DNA of 64,000 nt from Burkholderiales bacterium (lineage in GTDB: Bacteria; Pseudomonadota; Gammaproteobacteria; Burkholderiales; Burkholderiaceae_E). The notes beneath the pieces were generated by a model. That model was not told where the DNA came from. It did not search any database and saw only the letters and a list, made by a program, of their open reading frames with translations. The position numbers and the translations under genes are program-made. Shown piece after piece: positions 51,386 to 60,174 of the stretch. The number at the start of each line of letters is the position of its first letter. Position 1 is the stretch's first letter. The stretch spans positions 1 through 64,000 of the forward strand of contig JAPLQF010000025.1 in NCBI GenBank assembly GCA_026399875.1, given 5' to 3'.

Positions 51386-54300
51386 GTGCAACTGCTGTTT
51401 CCTGAAGCCCTGCCGGTTTCGGCCCGGCGCGACGAAATCACCGCGGCGATCGCGTCTCATCCGGTGATCATCGTCAGCGGTGAGACCGGCTCGGGCAAAA
51501 CCACCCAACTTCCCAAGCTGTGCATCGCGGCTGGACGCGGCGTGCGCGGCCTGATCGGTCACACCCAGCCGCGCCGCCTTGCGGCCACCAGTGTCGCGCG
51601 GCGAATCGCCGAAGAACTCGGCTCGCCACTTGGCGAGGATGTCGGCTTCAAGATCCGCTTCAACGAGAAGGTTTCGCGCAGCGCGAAGATCAAGTTGATG
51701 ACCGACGGCATCCTGCTTGCCGAAACCCAGTCCGATCCTTTGCTGCGGCAGTACGACACGGTCATCATCGATGAAGCGCACGAACGCAGCCTCAATATCG
51801 ACTTTCTGCTCGGTTATCTCAAACGTCTGCTCGAGGGGCCGCGCCGTGATGACCTCAAGCTGCTGATCACCTCGGCCACCATTGATGCCGCACGTTTTGC
51901 CGCGCATTTCGGTGGTGCAAGCGGACCCGCGCCGGTGATCGAGGTCTCCGGGCGAACCTTCCCGGTCGAGATCCGCTGGCGCGCGCCGGGGGGCGACGCG
52001 AGGCAGGCTGATGAGCCCGCCGGCTCGCCAGCATCGGCGCCATCGGTGACGCCATCGCCGGGCGGGCTAATTACGGCGGGCCCGATTGCGCCGATTGCGC
52101 CGTCTGCTCGCGTCGCCCGTGGCCGCGACGAAGACGACGAGACCGACACGCCTGCCGCGATCGAGATGGCGATCGACGAACTCTGGCGTGAAGGGCCGGG
52201 CGATATCCTGGTTTTTTTGCCGGGTGAGCGCGAGATCCGCGAGACCGCCGATCACCTTCGACGCGCCTGGGCAAGGCGCGGGTCGCGCGGCGGGCTGGTG
52301 GCGTCGGCCGAAATCCTGAGTCTTTTTTCGCGTCTGTCGGCCACCGACCAGCAGCGTGTGTTTGCCACCGGCAATGCGCCGCGCGTGGTGCTGGCCACCA
52401 ATGTTGCCGAGACCTCGCTCACCGTGCCGGGCATCCGTTATGTGATCGATACCGGTGTGGCCCGCGTCAAGCGCTATCGCTATCGCGGCAAGGTCGAGCA
52501 GCTGCAGATCGAGGCGGTGTCGCGAGCCGCCGCCAATCAGCGCGCCGGTCGCTGCGGCCGCGTGTCGGACGGCATCTGCATCAGGCTCTACGACGAGCCC
52601 GATTTCCTCAAGCGAGCGGCCTTCACCGACCCCGAAATCCTGCGCTCATCGCTGGCAGCGGTCATTTTGCGGATGAAGTCGCTGCGGCTCGAAGACATCG
52701 AGGCCTTTCCCTTTGTCGATCCGCCGCCTCGGCGTGCGGTGCTCGATGGCCTCGATCTGCTTCGTGAGCTCGACGCCATCGACGAGCATGGCGAGCTCAC
52801 CGCGACCGGGCACCAGCTGGCACGATTGCCGGTCGATCCGCGCATTGCCAGGGTGCTGCTCGCAGCCCAACAGGGCGGCTGCCTGCGCGAGGCCCTGATC
52901 ATCGCCTCGGCGCTCTCCACCCAGGATCCCCGTGAACGGCCGCTCGATCGTCAGCAGGCCGCCGATCAGGCGCACGCCCGTTTTGTCGATCCCCGTTCCG
53001 ATTTTCTGGGCTATGTGAAGCTCTGGGACTGGTGGCAGGCGCAGCAGCAGGCCAGCCGCCCGGCAGGTGAGTCGCGCCGTGCTTTCACGCTTCGACTCGA
53101 GCGCGATTTTCTGTCGCCGCGCAAGTTTCGGGAATGGGCCGATGTGCATGCTCAGCTGCTCGAGGCGGTGGGCTCGATGAAGTGGTTGCCCAATGAGCAG
53201 CCGGCGGCGTATGAGCCGCTGCATCGAGCGCTGCTGGCAGGCTTGCTCGGCAACCTTGGGTGCCGCGCGCCAGACGAGCCCCATTACCTTGGTACCCATG
53301 CGACCCGGTTCTGGCTGCATCCCGGCTCCGGACTGGCGCGGCGCAGTTCGGCGCAGCGCTCGGCCGAGGAAACCGCCACTGCCACCGCGCGCACCGAGGC
53401 CTCCGGCAGCAGCCGGTGGGTGATGGCCGCCGAGATGGTCGATACCGGCCGGCTCTATGGCCGCACCGTGGCCCGGCTCGATCCGGTCTGGATCGAGCAG
53501 GCCGCCGCGCATCTGATCAAGCGCAGCTGGAGCGAGCCGCACTGGGAGCGGCGCGCCGGGCAGGCGATCGCCTTTGAACGCGGCACGGTCTATGGCCTGG
53601 TGATCTATGCCCAGCGGCGCACACCCTATGGCGGCATCGACCCCCGACTGTCCCGTGAACTGCTGATCCGCGAAGCGCTGGTGGCCGGCGACTGGGAGTC
53701 CGACTGCGCCTTCTTTCGCCACAACCTGAAGGTGGTGGCCGAGATCGGCCAGCTCGAGGCCCGTATTCGCAGGCCCGATCTGCTGGTCGACGAGCAGTTT
53801 CTCTTCGACTGGTTCGATGCCCAGGTGCCTGCCGAGATCACCAGCGGCCAGCAGCTCGAGCGCTGGTGGCGAGCCGCCAGTCGCGCTCAGCCCGGTCTGC
53901 TCAGGCTGTCGCGCGAATTGCTGATGCGCAAGAAAACCGACGGCATCGATGACCGCAAGTTTCCGCAGCGCCTGAACATGCGTGGTGTGTCCTTCGAGGC
54001 GGCTTATCACTTCGAGCCCGGCGCCGACGACGATGGCGTAACCCTGACGGTGCCGCTCTTTGCACTCAATCAGGTTGATGCGGTACGTGCCGAATGGCTG
54101 GTGCCCGGCATGCTGGCCGACAAGGTCGCGGCCTTGCTGAAGTCCTTGCCCCAGAAGCATCGCCGCCATCTGCTGCCCCTCGATCAGTGGGCTGCCGGCT
54201 TTGTCGAACGCGCGGGCGATGCCGCAGGGGCTCGCGCCCTGATGGTCGCGCTCATCGATTCGCTGCGTGAGCATGCCTCGATCCGGGTTGCGCAGACCGA

Positions 54301-55546
54301 CTTTCGTGTCGAGACCGTGCCGGCGCATCTGCAGATGAACTTCCGGGTGATCGACGAGCACGGCCGCTTTCTGGCGGCGTCGCGCAATCTGGCCCAGTTG
54401 CGAGCCCAGCTTGGTGCCAGTGCGCAGGGTAGCTTTCAGGCGGCTTTGCGCAGTGCCGGTGTCTCGGCTAGAGCCCAGGCGATGGCACCGGTCACATCGG
54501 CACTCGGCAGCGCCGATGAGCTCAGCCGGCCGCAGGGCAGGGAGCAGGGCAGTGCGCAGGGCAGCGATTCGACCGTGATCTCATCCAGCGAGACATCATC
54601 AAGCGGAGCAGATGCCAGACAGACGGCTGCGAGCGACTCATCGCGGCAGGCCGGCGCGGCTCGCGACGCCACGGTACGGCGTGCCGGTGAACGCTTCACC
54701 GCATGGGATTTCGGCGAGTTGCCCGAGCTGCTCGAGCTGCAGGGCTTGGGCCGGTCGGGCGACACCACACTGATCGGCTATCCGGCGCTCGTCGATCGCG
54801 ACGATGCGGTCGAGCTGCAGGTTTTCGATGAACCCGAATCGGCCCAGCGCGAGCATCGTCGCGGACTGCGGCGCCTGTTTGCAATCGCCCTGCGTGAGCC
54901 GCTGAAGTTCTTTGATCGCAATGTGCCCGAGTTCCAGCGCCTGTCGATACTCTTCATGCCCCTGGGTACGGCAGACGAACTCAAGCGTGACCTGGTCGAC
55001 GCACTCATCGATCGGGCCTGTCTGGGCGATCCCTGGCCGACCGATCGGGCCGCTTTCGAAGCGCGGGTGGCTCAGGCACGCCCGCGCGTGACCCTTGTGG
55101 GCAACGAGCTTGCCCGGACCGTGGCCGCCATCCTGACCGAATACGCCAGCCTCGCCAAAAAGCTCCCGGCTGCGCGGGCCGGTGCGCCGGCGGCTTTTGC
55201 CGATATCACCCAGCAGCTTGCCGGCCTGGTGCCGGCGCGTTTTGTGTCGGTGACCGAGCCGGCGCGCCTCGGTCATCTCGCCCGTTACCTCAAAGCGGCC
55301 GGTGCACGGCTCGACAAATTGCGCGTCGAACCGGCCCGCGACGCCCAACGCCTGGCCGAAATTGCCCCGCTGGCTCAGAATCTTGCGCGCGCACAGGCCG
55401 CGCTCAAAGGTCGGCGCGATCCCAGGCTCGATGATTTTCGATGGATGCTCGAGGAGCTGCGTGTGTCACTCTTCGCTCAGGAGCTGCGGACACCGATGCC
55501 GGTCTCGGTCAAGCGGCTGGAGCGTGTCTGGGAGTCGATCAGGTAA
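51386..55546 (+). CDS. hrpA: ATP-dependent RNA helicase HrpA (DEAH box)
   Basis: HrpA is a DEAH-box helicase that rescues stalled ribosome complexes in E. coli. The 1386 residues have Walker A (VSGETGSGKTTQLPKL, near residue 35), DEAH (VIIDEAHERSLN), the SAT motif (LLITSATIDAARFAAHF), the C-terminal RecA domain (NVAETSLTVPGIRYVIDTG; QRAGRCGRV), then the HA2/OB and DUF3418 regions. Two low-complexity inserts occur: about residues 200-252 (Pro/Ala/Ser-rich, between the RecA domains) and about 1015-1100 (Ser/Gln/Ala-rich). GTG 51386 is the likely start; the open frame runs to 51281 but overlaps argA. Confidence 0.93.
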   Translation: MQLLFPEALPVSARRDEITAAIASHPVIIVSGETGSGKTTQLPKLCIAAGRGVRGLIGHTQPRRLAATSVARRIAEELGSPLGEDVGFKIRFNEKVSRSAKIKLMTDGILLAETQSDPLLRQYDTVIIDEAHERSLNIDFLLGYLKRLLEGPRRDDLKLLITSATIDAARFAAHFGGASGPAPVIEVSGRTFPVEIRWRAPGGDARQADEPAGSPASAPSVTPSPGGLITAGPIAPIAPSARVARGRDEDDETDTPAAIEMAIDELWREGPGDILVFLPGEREIRETADHLRRAWARRGSRGGLVASAEILSLFSRLSATDQQRVFATGNAPRVVLATNVAETSLTVPGIRYVIDTGVARVKRYRYRGKVEQLQIEAVSRAAANQRAGRCGRVSDGICIRLYDEPDFLKRAAFTDPEILRSSLAAVILRMKSLRLEDIEAFPFVDPPPRRAVLDGLDLLRELDAIDEHGELTATGHQLARLPVDPRIARVLLAAQQGGCLREALIIASALSTQDPRERPLDRQQAADQAHARFVDPRSDFLGYVKLWDWWQAQQQASRPAGESRRAFTLRLERDFLSPRKFREWADVHAQLLEAVGSMKWLPNEQPAAYEPLHRALLAGLLGNLGCRAPDEPHYLGTHATRFWLHPGSGLARRSSAQRSAEETATATARTEASGSSRWVMAAEMVDTGRLYGRTVARLDPVWIEQAAAHLIKRSWSEPHWERRAGQAIAFERGTVYGLVIYAQRRTPYGGIDPRLSRELLIREALVAGDWESDCAFFRHNLKVVAEIGQLEARIRRPDLLVDEQFLFDWFDAQVPAEITSGQQLERWWRAASRAQPGLLRLSRELLMRKKTDGIDDRKFPQRLNMRGVSFEAAYHFEPGADDDGVTLTVPLFALNQVDAVRAEWLVPGMLADKVAALLKSLPQKHRRHLLPLDQWAAGFVERAGDAAGARALMVALIDSLREHASIRVAQTDFRVETVPAHLQMNFRVIDEHGRFLAASRNLAQLRAQLGASAQGSFQAALRSAGVSARAQAMAPVTSALGSADELSRPQGREQGSAQGSDSTVISSSETSSSGADARQTAASDSSRQAGAARDATVRRAGERFTAWDFGELPELLELQGLGRSGDTTLIGYPALVDRDDAVELQVFDEPESAQREHRRGLRRLFAIALREPLKFFDRNVPEFQRLSILFMPLGTADELKRDLVDALIDRACLGDPWPTDRAAFEARVAQARPRVTLVGNELARTVAAILTEYASLAKKLPAARAGAPAAFADITQQLAGLVPARFVSVTEPARLGHLARYLKAAGARLDKLRVEPARDAQRLAEIAPLAQNLARAQAALKGRRDPRLDDFRWMLEELRVSLFAQELRTPMPVSVKRLERVWESIR

Positions 55547-55590
55547 GTGATGGTCGTCCCGTCCCTGAATCTTTCGCACAGGTGTATTTC

Positions 55591-56607
55591 ATGATGTCCA
55601 GGTCTGTCAGATTCGCCGCCCGTCTCGCGCTCATGCTGGGGCTCACGAGTGCCCTACCGATTGCGCTGGCGCAGCCGGCCCCCGCGGGTGCTCCCTCGGG
55701 CGCCGCGCCGATTGCGGTCGTTCTCAACTCGGCCGATGCATCGGTATCGCTCATCAACACCCAGACCTACAAGGAGTTCGATCGCTTTACGGTCGGAAAA
55801 GAGCCGCACCACCTCTATCCGACCGCCGACAACCGCACGCTGCTGGTGGCCAATGCGGTGAGCAATGACCTGAGTCTGCTCGACCCCGCGACTGGCAAGC
55901 TGATCGGCAAGATCAGCGGCATTGATGATCCCTATCAGCTCGCGTTCTCGCCCGATGACAAATGGTTCGTGACAGCGGCGCTGCGCCTCGACCGTGTCGA
56001 TATCTACGCCTGGGACGGCAAGTCGAAACGGCCGGTCAGGAAAATACCGCTTCCCGATGCGCCGAGTCATGTCTGGTTTTCGAATGACAGCCGCTTCGTC
56101 TTCGCCACCCTGCAAGACAGCAATGAGGTTGCCGCGATCGAGATGGCGACTCAGACGGTGGTCTGGAAACACAAGGTCGGCAAACAACCCGCCGGCATCC
56201 TGGTGACGCCCGATGGCAGGTATCTGATGGTCGGCATCATGGGTGAGGATTTCGTCGAGGTCATCGACTGGCAGGAGCGCAAGACCGTGGCCCGCATCCG
56301 CACCGGTCGGGGGGCTCACAATTTCCGTGGCATGGGCGACAAACGCCATCTGCTGGTGAGCAACCGGGTCGACAACACCGTCAGCATCATCGACATGGTC
56401 GATCTGAAAGTCGTCGGTCAGATTCCGGTGCCGGGCGGCCCCGACTGCATGGACCTGACGGCCGACGGCAAGACCCTGTGGGTGACCTCGCGCTTTGCCG
56501 GCAAGGTCTCGGTGGTCGACATGGCGCAGCGCAAGGTCATCCAGACCATCAAGGTCGGCCGCTCGCCGCATGGCATCTATCTCTCGAGCCGGGCGCCGCT
56601 GCTGTGA
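55591..56607 (+). CDS. Secreted YVTN-type beta-propeller protein
   Basis: A 338-residue protein with a signal peptide (FAARLALMLGLTSALPIALA) followed by repeated blades: VVLNSADASVSLINTQTYKE, LLVANAVSNDLSLLDPATGK, FVFATLQDSNEVAAIEMATQ, LLVSNRVDNTVSIIDMVDLK and LWVTSRFAGKVSVVDMAQRK. This is the YVTN family pattern, about seven blades, acting outside the cytoplasm. Function is unknown. Its stop overlaps the start of the deacetylase gene by four bases, so the two proteins are made together. Confidence 0.83.
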   Translation: MMSRSVRFAARLALMLGLTSALPIALAQPAPAGAPSGAAPIAVVLNSADASVSLINTQTYKEFDRFTVGKEPHHLYPTADNRTLLVANAVSNDLSLLDPATGKLIGKISGIDDPYQLAFSPDDKWFVTAALRLDRVDIYAWDGKSKRPVRKIPLPDAPSHVWFSNDSRFVFATLQDSNEVAAIEMATQTVVWKHKVGKQPAGILVTPDGRYLMVGIMGEDFVEVIDWQERKTVARIRTGRGAHNFRGMGDKRHLLVSNRVDNTVSIIDMVDLKVVGQIPVPGGPDCMDLTADGKTLWVTSRFAGKVSVVDMAQRKVIQTIKVGRSPHGIYLSSRAPLL

Positions 56608-57383
56608 AGTCGGTGCTGTCTGCCGGTTTGCTTTGCGCGCTGGTCGTGGTCTGCCAGACGTCGTCTGCGGCGGGTGCGGCCTCAAGCGCCTGCGCCGGCG
56701 GCACGGTCTATCTGACCCTCGACACCGGCAATATGGCGTCGGCCGAGCTGATCGCCGATATCCTCAAGCGCCATCGCATCAGGGCGAGTTTTTTTCTGGC
56801 CAACGAAAAGACCCCTGCCGGCAACTTTTCGCTTGACGACGCCTGGGCGGGCTACTGGCGCGAACGGGCTGCCGAAGGACACGCATTTGGCAGCCACACC
56901 TATGACCATGTCTATTTCAAGGGCGTCGCCGCCGACGGCCGCTTCATCGTGCGACCGCAATTCGGTGCCCAGGGCGGCCAGACCTTGCAATGGGACGGTC
57001 GGGCGGTGTGCGCCGAGATCGATCGGGTCGGTGTGCGCTTTCGCGAACTCACCGGTCAGCCGCTGGACCCGTTGTGGCGTGCTCCCGGTGGCAAGGCACC
57101 GGCTGCGGTGATGAGCGCGGTAAAGGGCTGCGGATGGGCGCATGTCCACTGGGCGCCGGCGGGTTTTCTTGGCGATGAGTTGCCGTCCGACCGGTTTCCG
57201 AATGCGAGTCTGCTCAAGCAGTCGCTGGCCACGATCCGCGATGGCGATATCCTGATGGCGCATCTCGGCATCTGGTCGCGCGTGCAAGCCTATGCGCCAA
57301 CGCTCGATCCCCTGATCGCCGGCTTGAAGGCCCGAGGGATGTGCTTTGCGACCCTGCGCGAGCATCCGTCCTTTCGGCGCTGA
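56604..57383 (+). CDS. Secreted NodB-type polysaccharide deacetylase with altered metal motif
   Basis: A 259-residue protein with a signal peptide (SVLSAGLLCALVVVCQTSSA) and a NodB homology domain. Motif 1 reads TLDTGN instead of TFDDGP: the first Asp (catalytic base) is kept, but the second, a metal ligand in classical members, is Thr. Motif 2 is intact (GSHTYDH), as are LWRAPGG and ILMAHLGIW. Start GTG 56604 forms a GTGA overlap with the propeller gene. It may use another metal ligand or be a binding rather than catalytic protein. Substrate unknown. Confidence 0.8.
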   Translation: MKSVLSAGLLCALVVVCQTSSAAGAASSACAGGTVYLTLDTGNMASAELIADILKRHRIRASFFLANEKTPAGNFSLDDAWAGYWRERAAEGHAFGSHTYDHVYFKGVAADGRFIVRPQFGAQGGQTLQWDGRAVCAEIDRVGVRFRELTGQPLDPLWRAPGGKAPAAVMSAVKGCGWAHVHWAPAGFLGDELPSDRFPNASLLKQSLATIRDGDILMAHLGIWSRVQAYAPTLDPLIAGLKARGMCFATLREHPSFRR

Positions 57384-57434
57384 GGTCGCGCACGCCACCA
57401 TGAGCTCACAGACGCCCCGACTGGTCGACGCCCG

Positions 57435-58385
57435 ATGAATCTGTTCGAATCTCTCGTCGATGCGGTGCGCTGGCTGCAGCTCTGGGTCTTCGAAGGCCTG
57501 GTGCAGCCGCTGCTCTTTGCAAGCGGATCGATGGGGCTGGCCGATGTGGCCTTCGACTTCACCGAGGCATTGGTGCTGGGCACGATCGAGGTACTGGTGC
57601 TTGCGCTCGTGCTCGGCGGGCTGGAGCGGCTTGTACCGGCCGAACCGGTGATCGACCGCAAGGCGGTGCGAACCGACATCCTCTACACCCTGCTGCATCG
57701 TCTGGGCGGCTTCGGTTTCATGGTGTTCTGGCTGATCACTCCGCTCTTTGACGCCCTCGAAGCCAGGCTCAGGCTGCTTGGTCTGTCTCGCATGAATATC
57801 GATCAGATCTGGCCAGGCCTCACCGATCGCCCTCTGGTCAGTTTTCTGATCTATCTGGTCGTGCTCGATCTCGTCGATTACTGGCTGCATCGCGGCCAGC
57901 ATCGCCTGCAGTGGTGGTGGCAACTGCACGCGGTGCATCACAGCCAGCGTCAGATGACTTTCTGGAGTGACCAGCGCAATCACCTGCTCGACGATCTCCT
58001 GCGTGATGCGCTGCTCGCCATGGTGGCGATTGCGGTCGGTGTTGCGCCGGGGCAGTTCGTGGCGCTGGTGATCGCCTCGCGTGTGCTGCAAAGCCTGCAG
58101 CATGCCAACCTGCGCTGGCGCTGGCCCGGCGGCCTCGAACGCGTCCTGGTCAGTCCGAGCTTTCATCGCCTGCACCATGCCATCGGATTCGGTCATGAGG
58201 GACCGGCGCGTGGCGTCAATTTCGCGGTGCTGTTTCCGATCTGGGACATTCTTTTTCGCACCGCCGACTGGCGGGTCGGGTTTGTGCCGACCGGCATTCG
58301 GGATCAGCTCGACGGGCGCGATTATGGTCGCGGTTTCTGGTCGCAGCAGTGGCGAGCCATCGAACGTTGGACAGGACGGGCATGA
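57435..58385 (+). CDS. Membrane fatty acid hydroxylase / sterol desaturase family protein
   Basis: A 316-residue membrane protein with several hydrophobic segments and the di-iron histidine motifs of the fatty acid hydroxylase superfamily: HRGQH, HAVHHS and HRLHH, in order and at normal distances. Members hydroxylate or desaturate lipids in the membrane. The substrate is not evident. It follows the deacetylase by 51 bases and overlaps the next gene by four. Confidence 0.87.
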   Translation: MNLFESLVDAVRWLQLWVFEGLVQPLLFASGSMGLADVAFDFTEALVLGTIEVLVLALVLGGLERLVPAEPVIDRKAVRTDILYTLLHRLGGFGFMVFWLITPLFDALEARLRLLGLSRMNIDQIWPGLTDRPLVSFLIYLVVLDLVDYWLHRGQHRLQWWWQLHAVHHSQRQMTFWSDQRNHLLDDLLRDALLAMVAIAVGVAPGQFVALVIASRVLQSLQHANLRWRWPGGLERVLVSPSFHRLHHAIGFGHEGPARGVNFAVLFPIWDILFRTADWRVGFVPTGIRDQLDGRDYGRGFWSQQWRAIERWTGRA

Positions 58386-59212
58386 ACAATTTCGGACTCA
58401 TCATCGTCGGCGACGAGATCCTGTCGGGCAAGCGTCAGGACAAGCATCTCGCCAAAGTGATCGAACTGCTCGCAGCCCGCGGCCTGGCGCTGTCTTGGGC
58501 CCGTTATCTGGGTGATGACCGCCCTCAACTGGTGGCCGCGCTGCGCCAGTCGATGGCCTCGGACGATGTGGTGTTCTGCTGCGGCGGGATCGGCGCAACG
58601 CCCGATGACCACACCCGTCAGGCGGCCGCCGCCGCGCTCGGTGTCGAGCTGGTTCTGCATCCCGAGGCAGCACGATTCATTGCCGAGCGGACCGCCGAGA
58701 TGGCCCGCGAGGGCAAGGCCTCAGCCGACATGACCTTGCCGGAGAATCGTCAGCGTCTGAAGATGGCCGAGTTTCCGGCGGGCGCCGGCATCATCCCCAA
58801 TCCCTTCAATCGGATTGCCGGCTTTACCAGCGGTCGCCACTGGTTCGTTCCGGGTTTCCCTGTGATGGCCTGGCCGATGATTGAATGGGTGCTGGAGACG
58901 CACTATGCCGACCAGTTTCATCTGGAGCAGCGCGGCGATCGGTCGATGCTGGTCTTCGAGATGGCTGAGTCAACGCTCACCCCGCTCATGGAAGCGGTCG
59001 AGCGGGAGTTCGACGGCATCAAGGTCTACAGCCTGCCCTCGGTGGGCGGCTCGGCAAGCCAGCCTGCGGATCAGTCAGCCAGTGGCTCAAGCGTCCCTGC
59101 AACAGGGCGTCGACATATCGAACTTGGCGCCAAAGGGCGGCTCGATCAGGTCGATGCCGCCTTCGAGCGTCTGCTTGCTGGCGTGCAGGCGCTCGGCGGC
59201 GAGATCGGCTGA
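58382..59212 (+). CDS. MoCF-domain protein, CinA N-terminal domain type
   Basis: A 276-residue protein made of a molybdopterin-binding (MoCF_biosynth) domain: FGLIIVGDEILSGKRQDKHL, DDVVFCCGGIGATPDDHTRQ and FPVMAWPMIEWVLE. It lacks the C-terminal CinA deamidase domain, so it belongs to the short CinA-like group, sometimes annotated as competence/damage-inducible. ATG 58382 overlaps the preceding stop (ATGA), while the open frame reaches back to 58349. Function unknown. Confidence 0.85.
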   Translation: MNNFGLIIVGDEILSGKRQDKHLAKVIELLAARGLALSWARYLGDDRPQLVAALRQSMASDDVVFCCGGIGATPDDHTRQAAAAALGVELVLHPEAARFIAERTAEMAREGKASADMTLPENRQRLKMAEFPAGAGIIPNPFNRIAGFTSGRHWFVPGFPVMAWPMIEWVLETHYADQFHLEQRGDRSMLVFEMAESTLTPLMEAVEREFDGIKVYSLPSVGGSASQPADQSASGSSVPATGRRHIELGAKGRLDQVDAAFERLLAGVQALGGEIG

Positions 59213-59219
59213 GCCTGCG

Positions 59220-59240
59220 CGGGTCGCGGTCAGCGACCCG
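59220..59240. terminator. Stem-loop between convergent genes, possible shared terminator
   Basis: CGGGTCGC (59220-59227) pairs perfectly with GCGACCCG (59233-59240) around a 5-base loop. It lies between the MoCF gene and the convergent phasin gene. No T tract follows on either strand, so its strength as a terminator is uncertain. Confidence 0.45.
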
Positions 59241-59269
59241 GTTGGTCAGGCATCAGCCGATCAGCAGCG

Positions 59270-59815
59270 TCAGGCTGCCCTTCGGGCTTTCGTGGTGGCC
59301 GGTGCGGCGGTCTTGGTCACCGAAGCGATGTTCGCCTCGGTCATGTCGACCGCTTGGCGGGCGGCGCGATTGACCTGGTCGAAGGCGCTGCTGGCTGCGG
59401 CTGCAGCCTGCTTGACGATCGCCACCATGCCTTCAGTGCCGGCGGGGGCAGTTTTGGCCATGGCATCGATTGCCGAGTGCAGCTGGTGATTGCCTTCGGC
59501 AAGATGTTTCTCAACGATCTTGGCGATTTCCGAGCCGGTCTCGGTCGCGATTGCATAGACATGCTGAGCGTAGGCGCTCACCTTGTCCGCGGCAGGCTGG
59601 GCCGCAGTGTTCGCGATATCAGTGAATTCCTTGATGTCCTTGACCGAGAAAAGCGCTTTCATCTGCTCAGAGGCGTCTTCGAAGGTCGACTTGGCGGCCG
59701 CCATCTGCAGTTCTGCGAGTTTTTCCAGTCCGGCCATTGATTTGGCTGCGAGCGCCTGCATCGACTCGACATTGGCTTTGTGCATTGCGGTCATCTGGTC
59801 TACGGAAGTGATCAT
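59270..59815 (-). CDS. phaP: Phasin family protein
   Basis: Phasins coat polyhydroxyalkanoate granules and control their number and size. The 181 residues are amphipathic helix throughout, with ANVESMQALAAKSMAGLEKL, TFEDASEQMKALFSVKDIKE and QHVYAIATETGSEIAKIVEK, and a basic Ala/Thr/Lys-rich tail ending ATTKARRAA. Typical of the PHB-granule phasin (Phasin_2) family in Burkholderiales. A near-consensus sigma-70 promoter lies about 90 bases upstream, fitting the high abundance of phasins. Confidence 0.93.
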   Translation of the reverse strand: MITSVDQMTAMHKANVESMQALAAKSMAGLEKLAELQMAAAKSTFEDASEQMKALFSVKDIKEFTDIANTAAQPAADKVSAYAQHVYAIATETGSEIAKIVEKHLAEGNHQLHSAIDAMAKTAPAGTEGMVAIVKQAAAAASSAFDQVNRAARQAVDMTEANIASVTKTAAPATTKARRAA

Positions 59816-60174
59816 GAAACCCTCGTAATGAATTTAAAAAGTAGATTAAACAGGAACATAGAGGCTTGACGCTGCCTGGATACCTGAGTTTGTGCAGTGC
59901 AACAAGCCCGAGTATACCGACTGTTTTGAACCTGTCAACACGCGAGCAGCGGTTTTTTCGGTGCGGCGCAACGGCCACCTGATGTGCGCAGTGTCAGGCC
60001 CGCTTGACGGGCTTTCGGCGGCCCTGCAGGCTACTGTTCGTCGTATACCTGATGTTCTATATTTGAATCCTGCTCCAAGTACTTATAGAGACAGGATTTT
60101 TTTCCAAATCTCGACTCGCTGTTGGTACAATTCCGATTCGATTTCGGCTGAACCGACTTGGCAAAGTGACCCCC
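59816..60174. other. Divergent intergenic region between phaP and the PBP7 gene
   Basis: 359 bases without a gene. It contains the phasin leader (AT-rich, 59816-59904), the phasin promoter (59911-59938), and towards the right an AT-richer stretch with possible -10 hexamers for the peptidase gene (TACAAT at 60126-60131) but no matching -35. An open frame covering part of it runs out of frame into the next gene and is not credible. Confidence 0.6.
59911..59938 (-). promoter_or_regulatory. Near-consensus sigma-70 promoter of phaP
   Basis: Minus strand: TTGACA (59938-59933), 16 bases, TATACT (59916-59911). The -35 is perfect and the -10 five of six. Predicted start near 59904 gives an 89-base leader before phaP. 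Confidence 0.85.

Noticed and set aside
52646-54361. 571-codon antisense open frame inside hrpA
   Set aside because: Shadow of hrpA in a GC-rich sequence; composition unlike the real proteins of the window.
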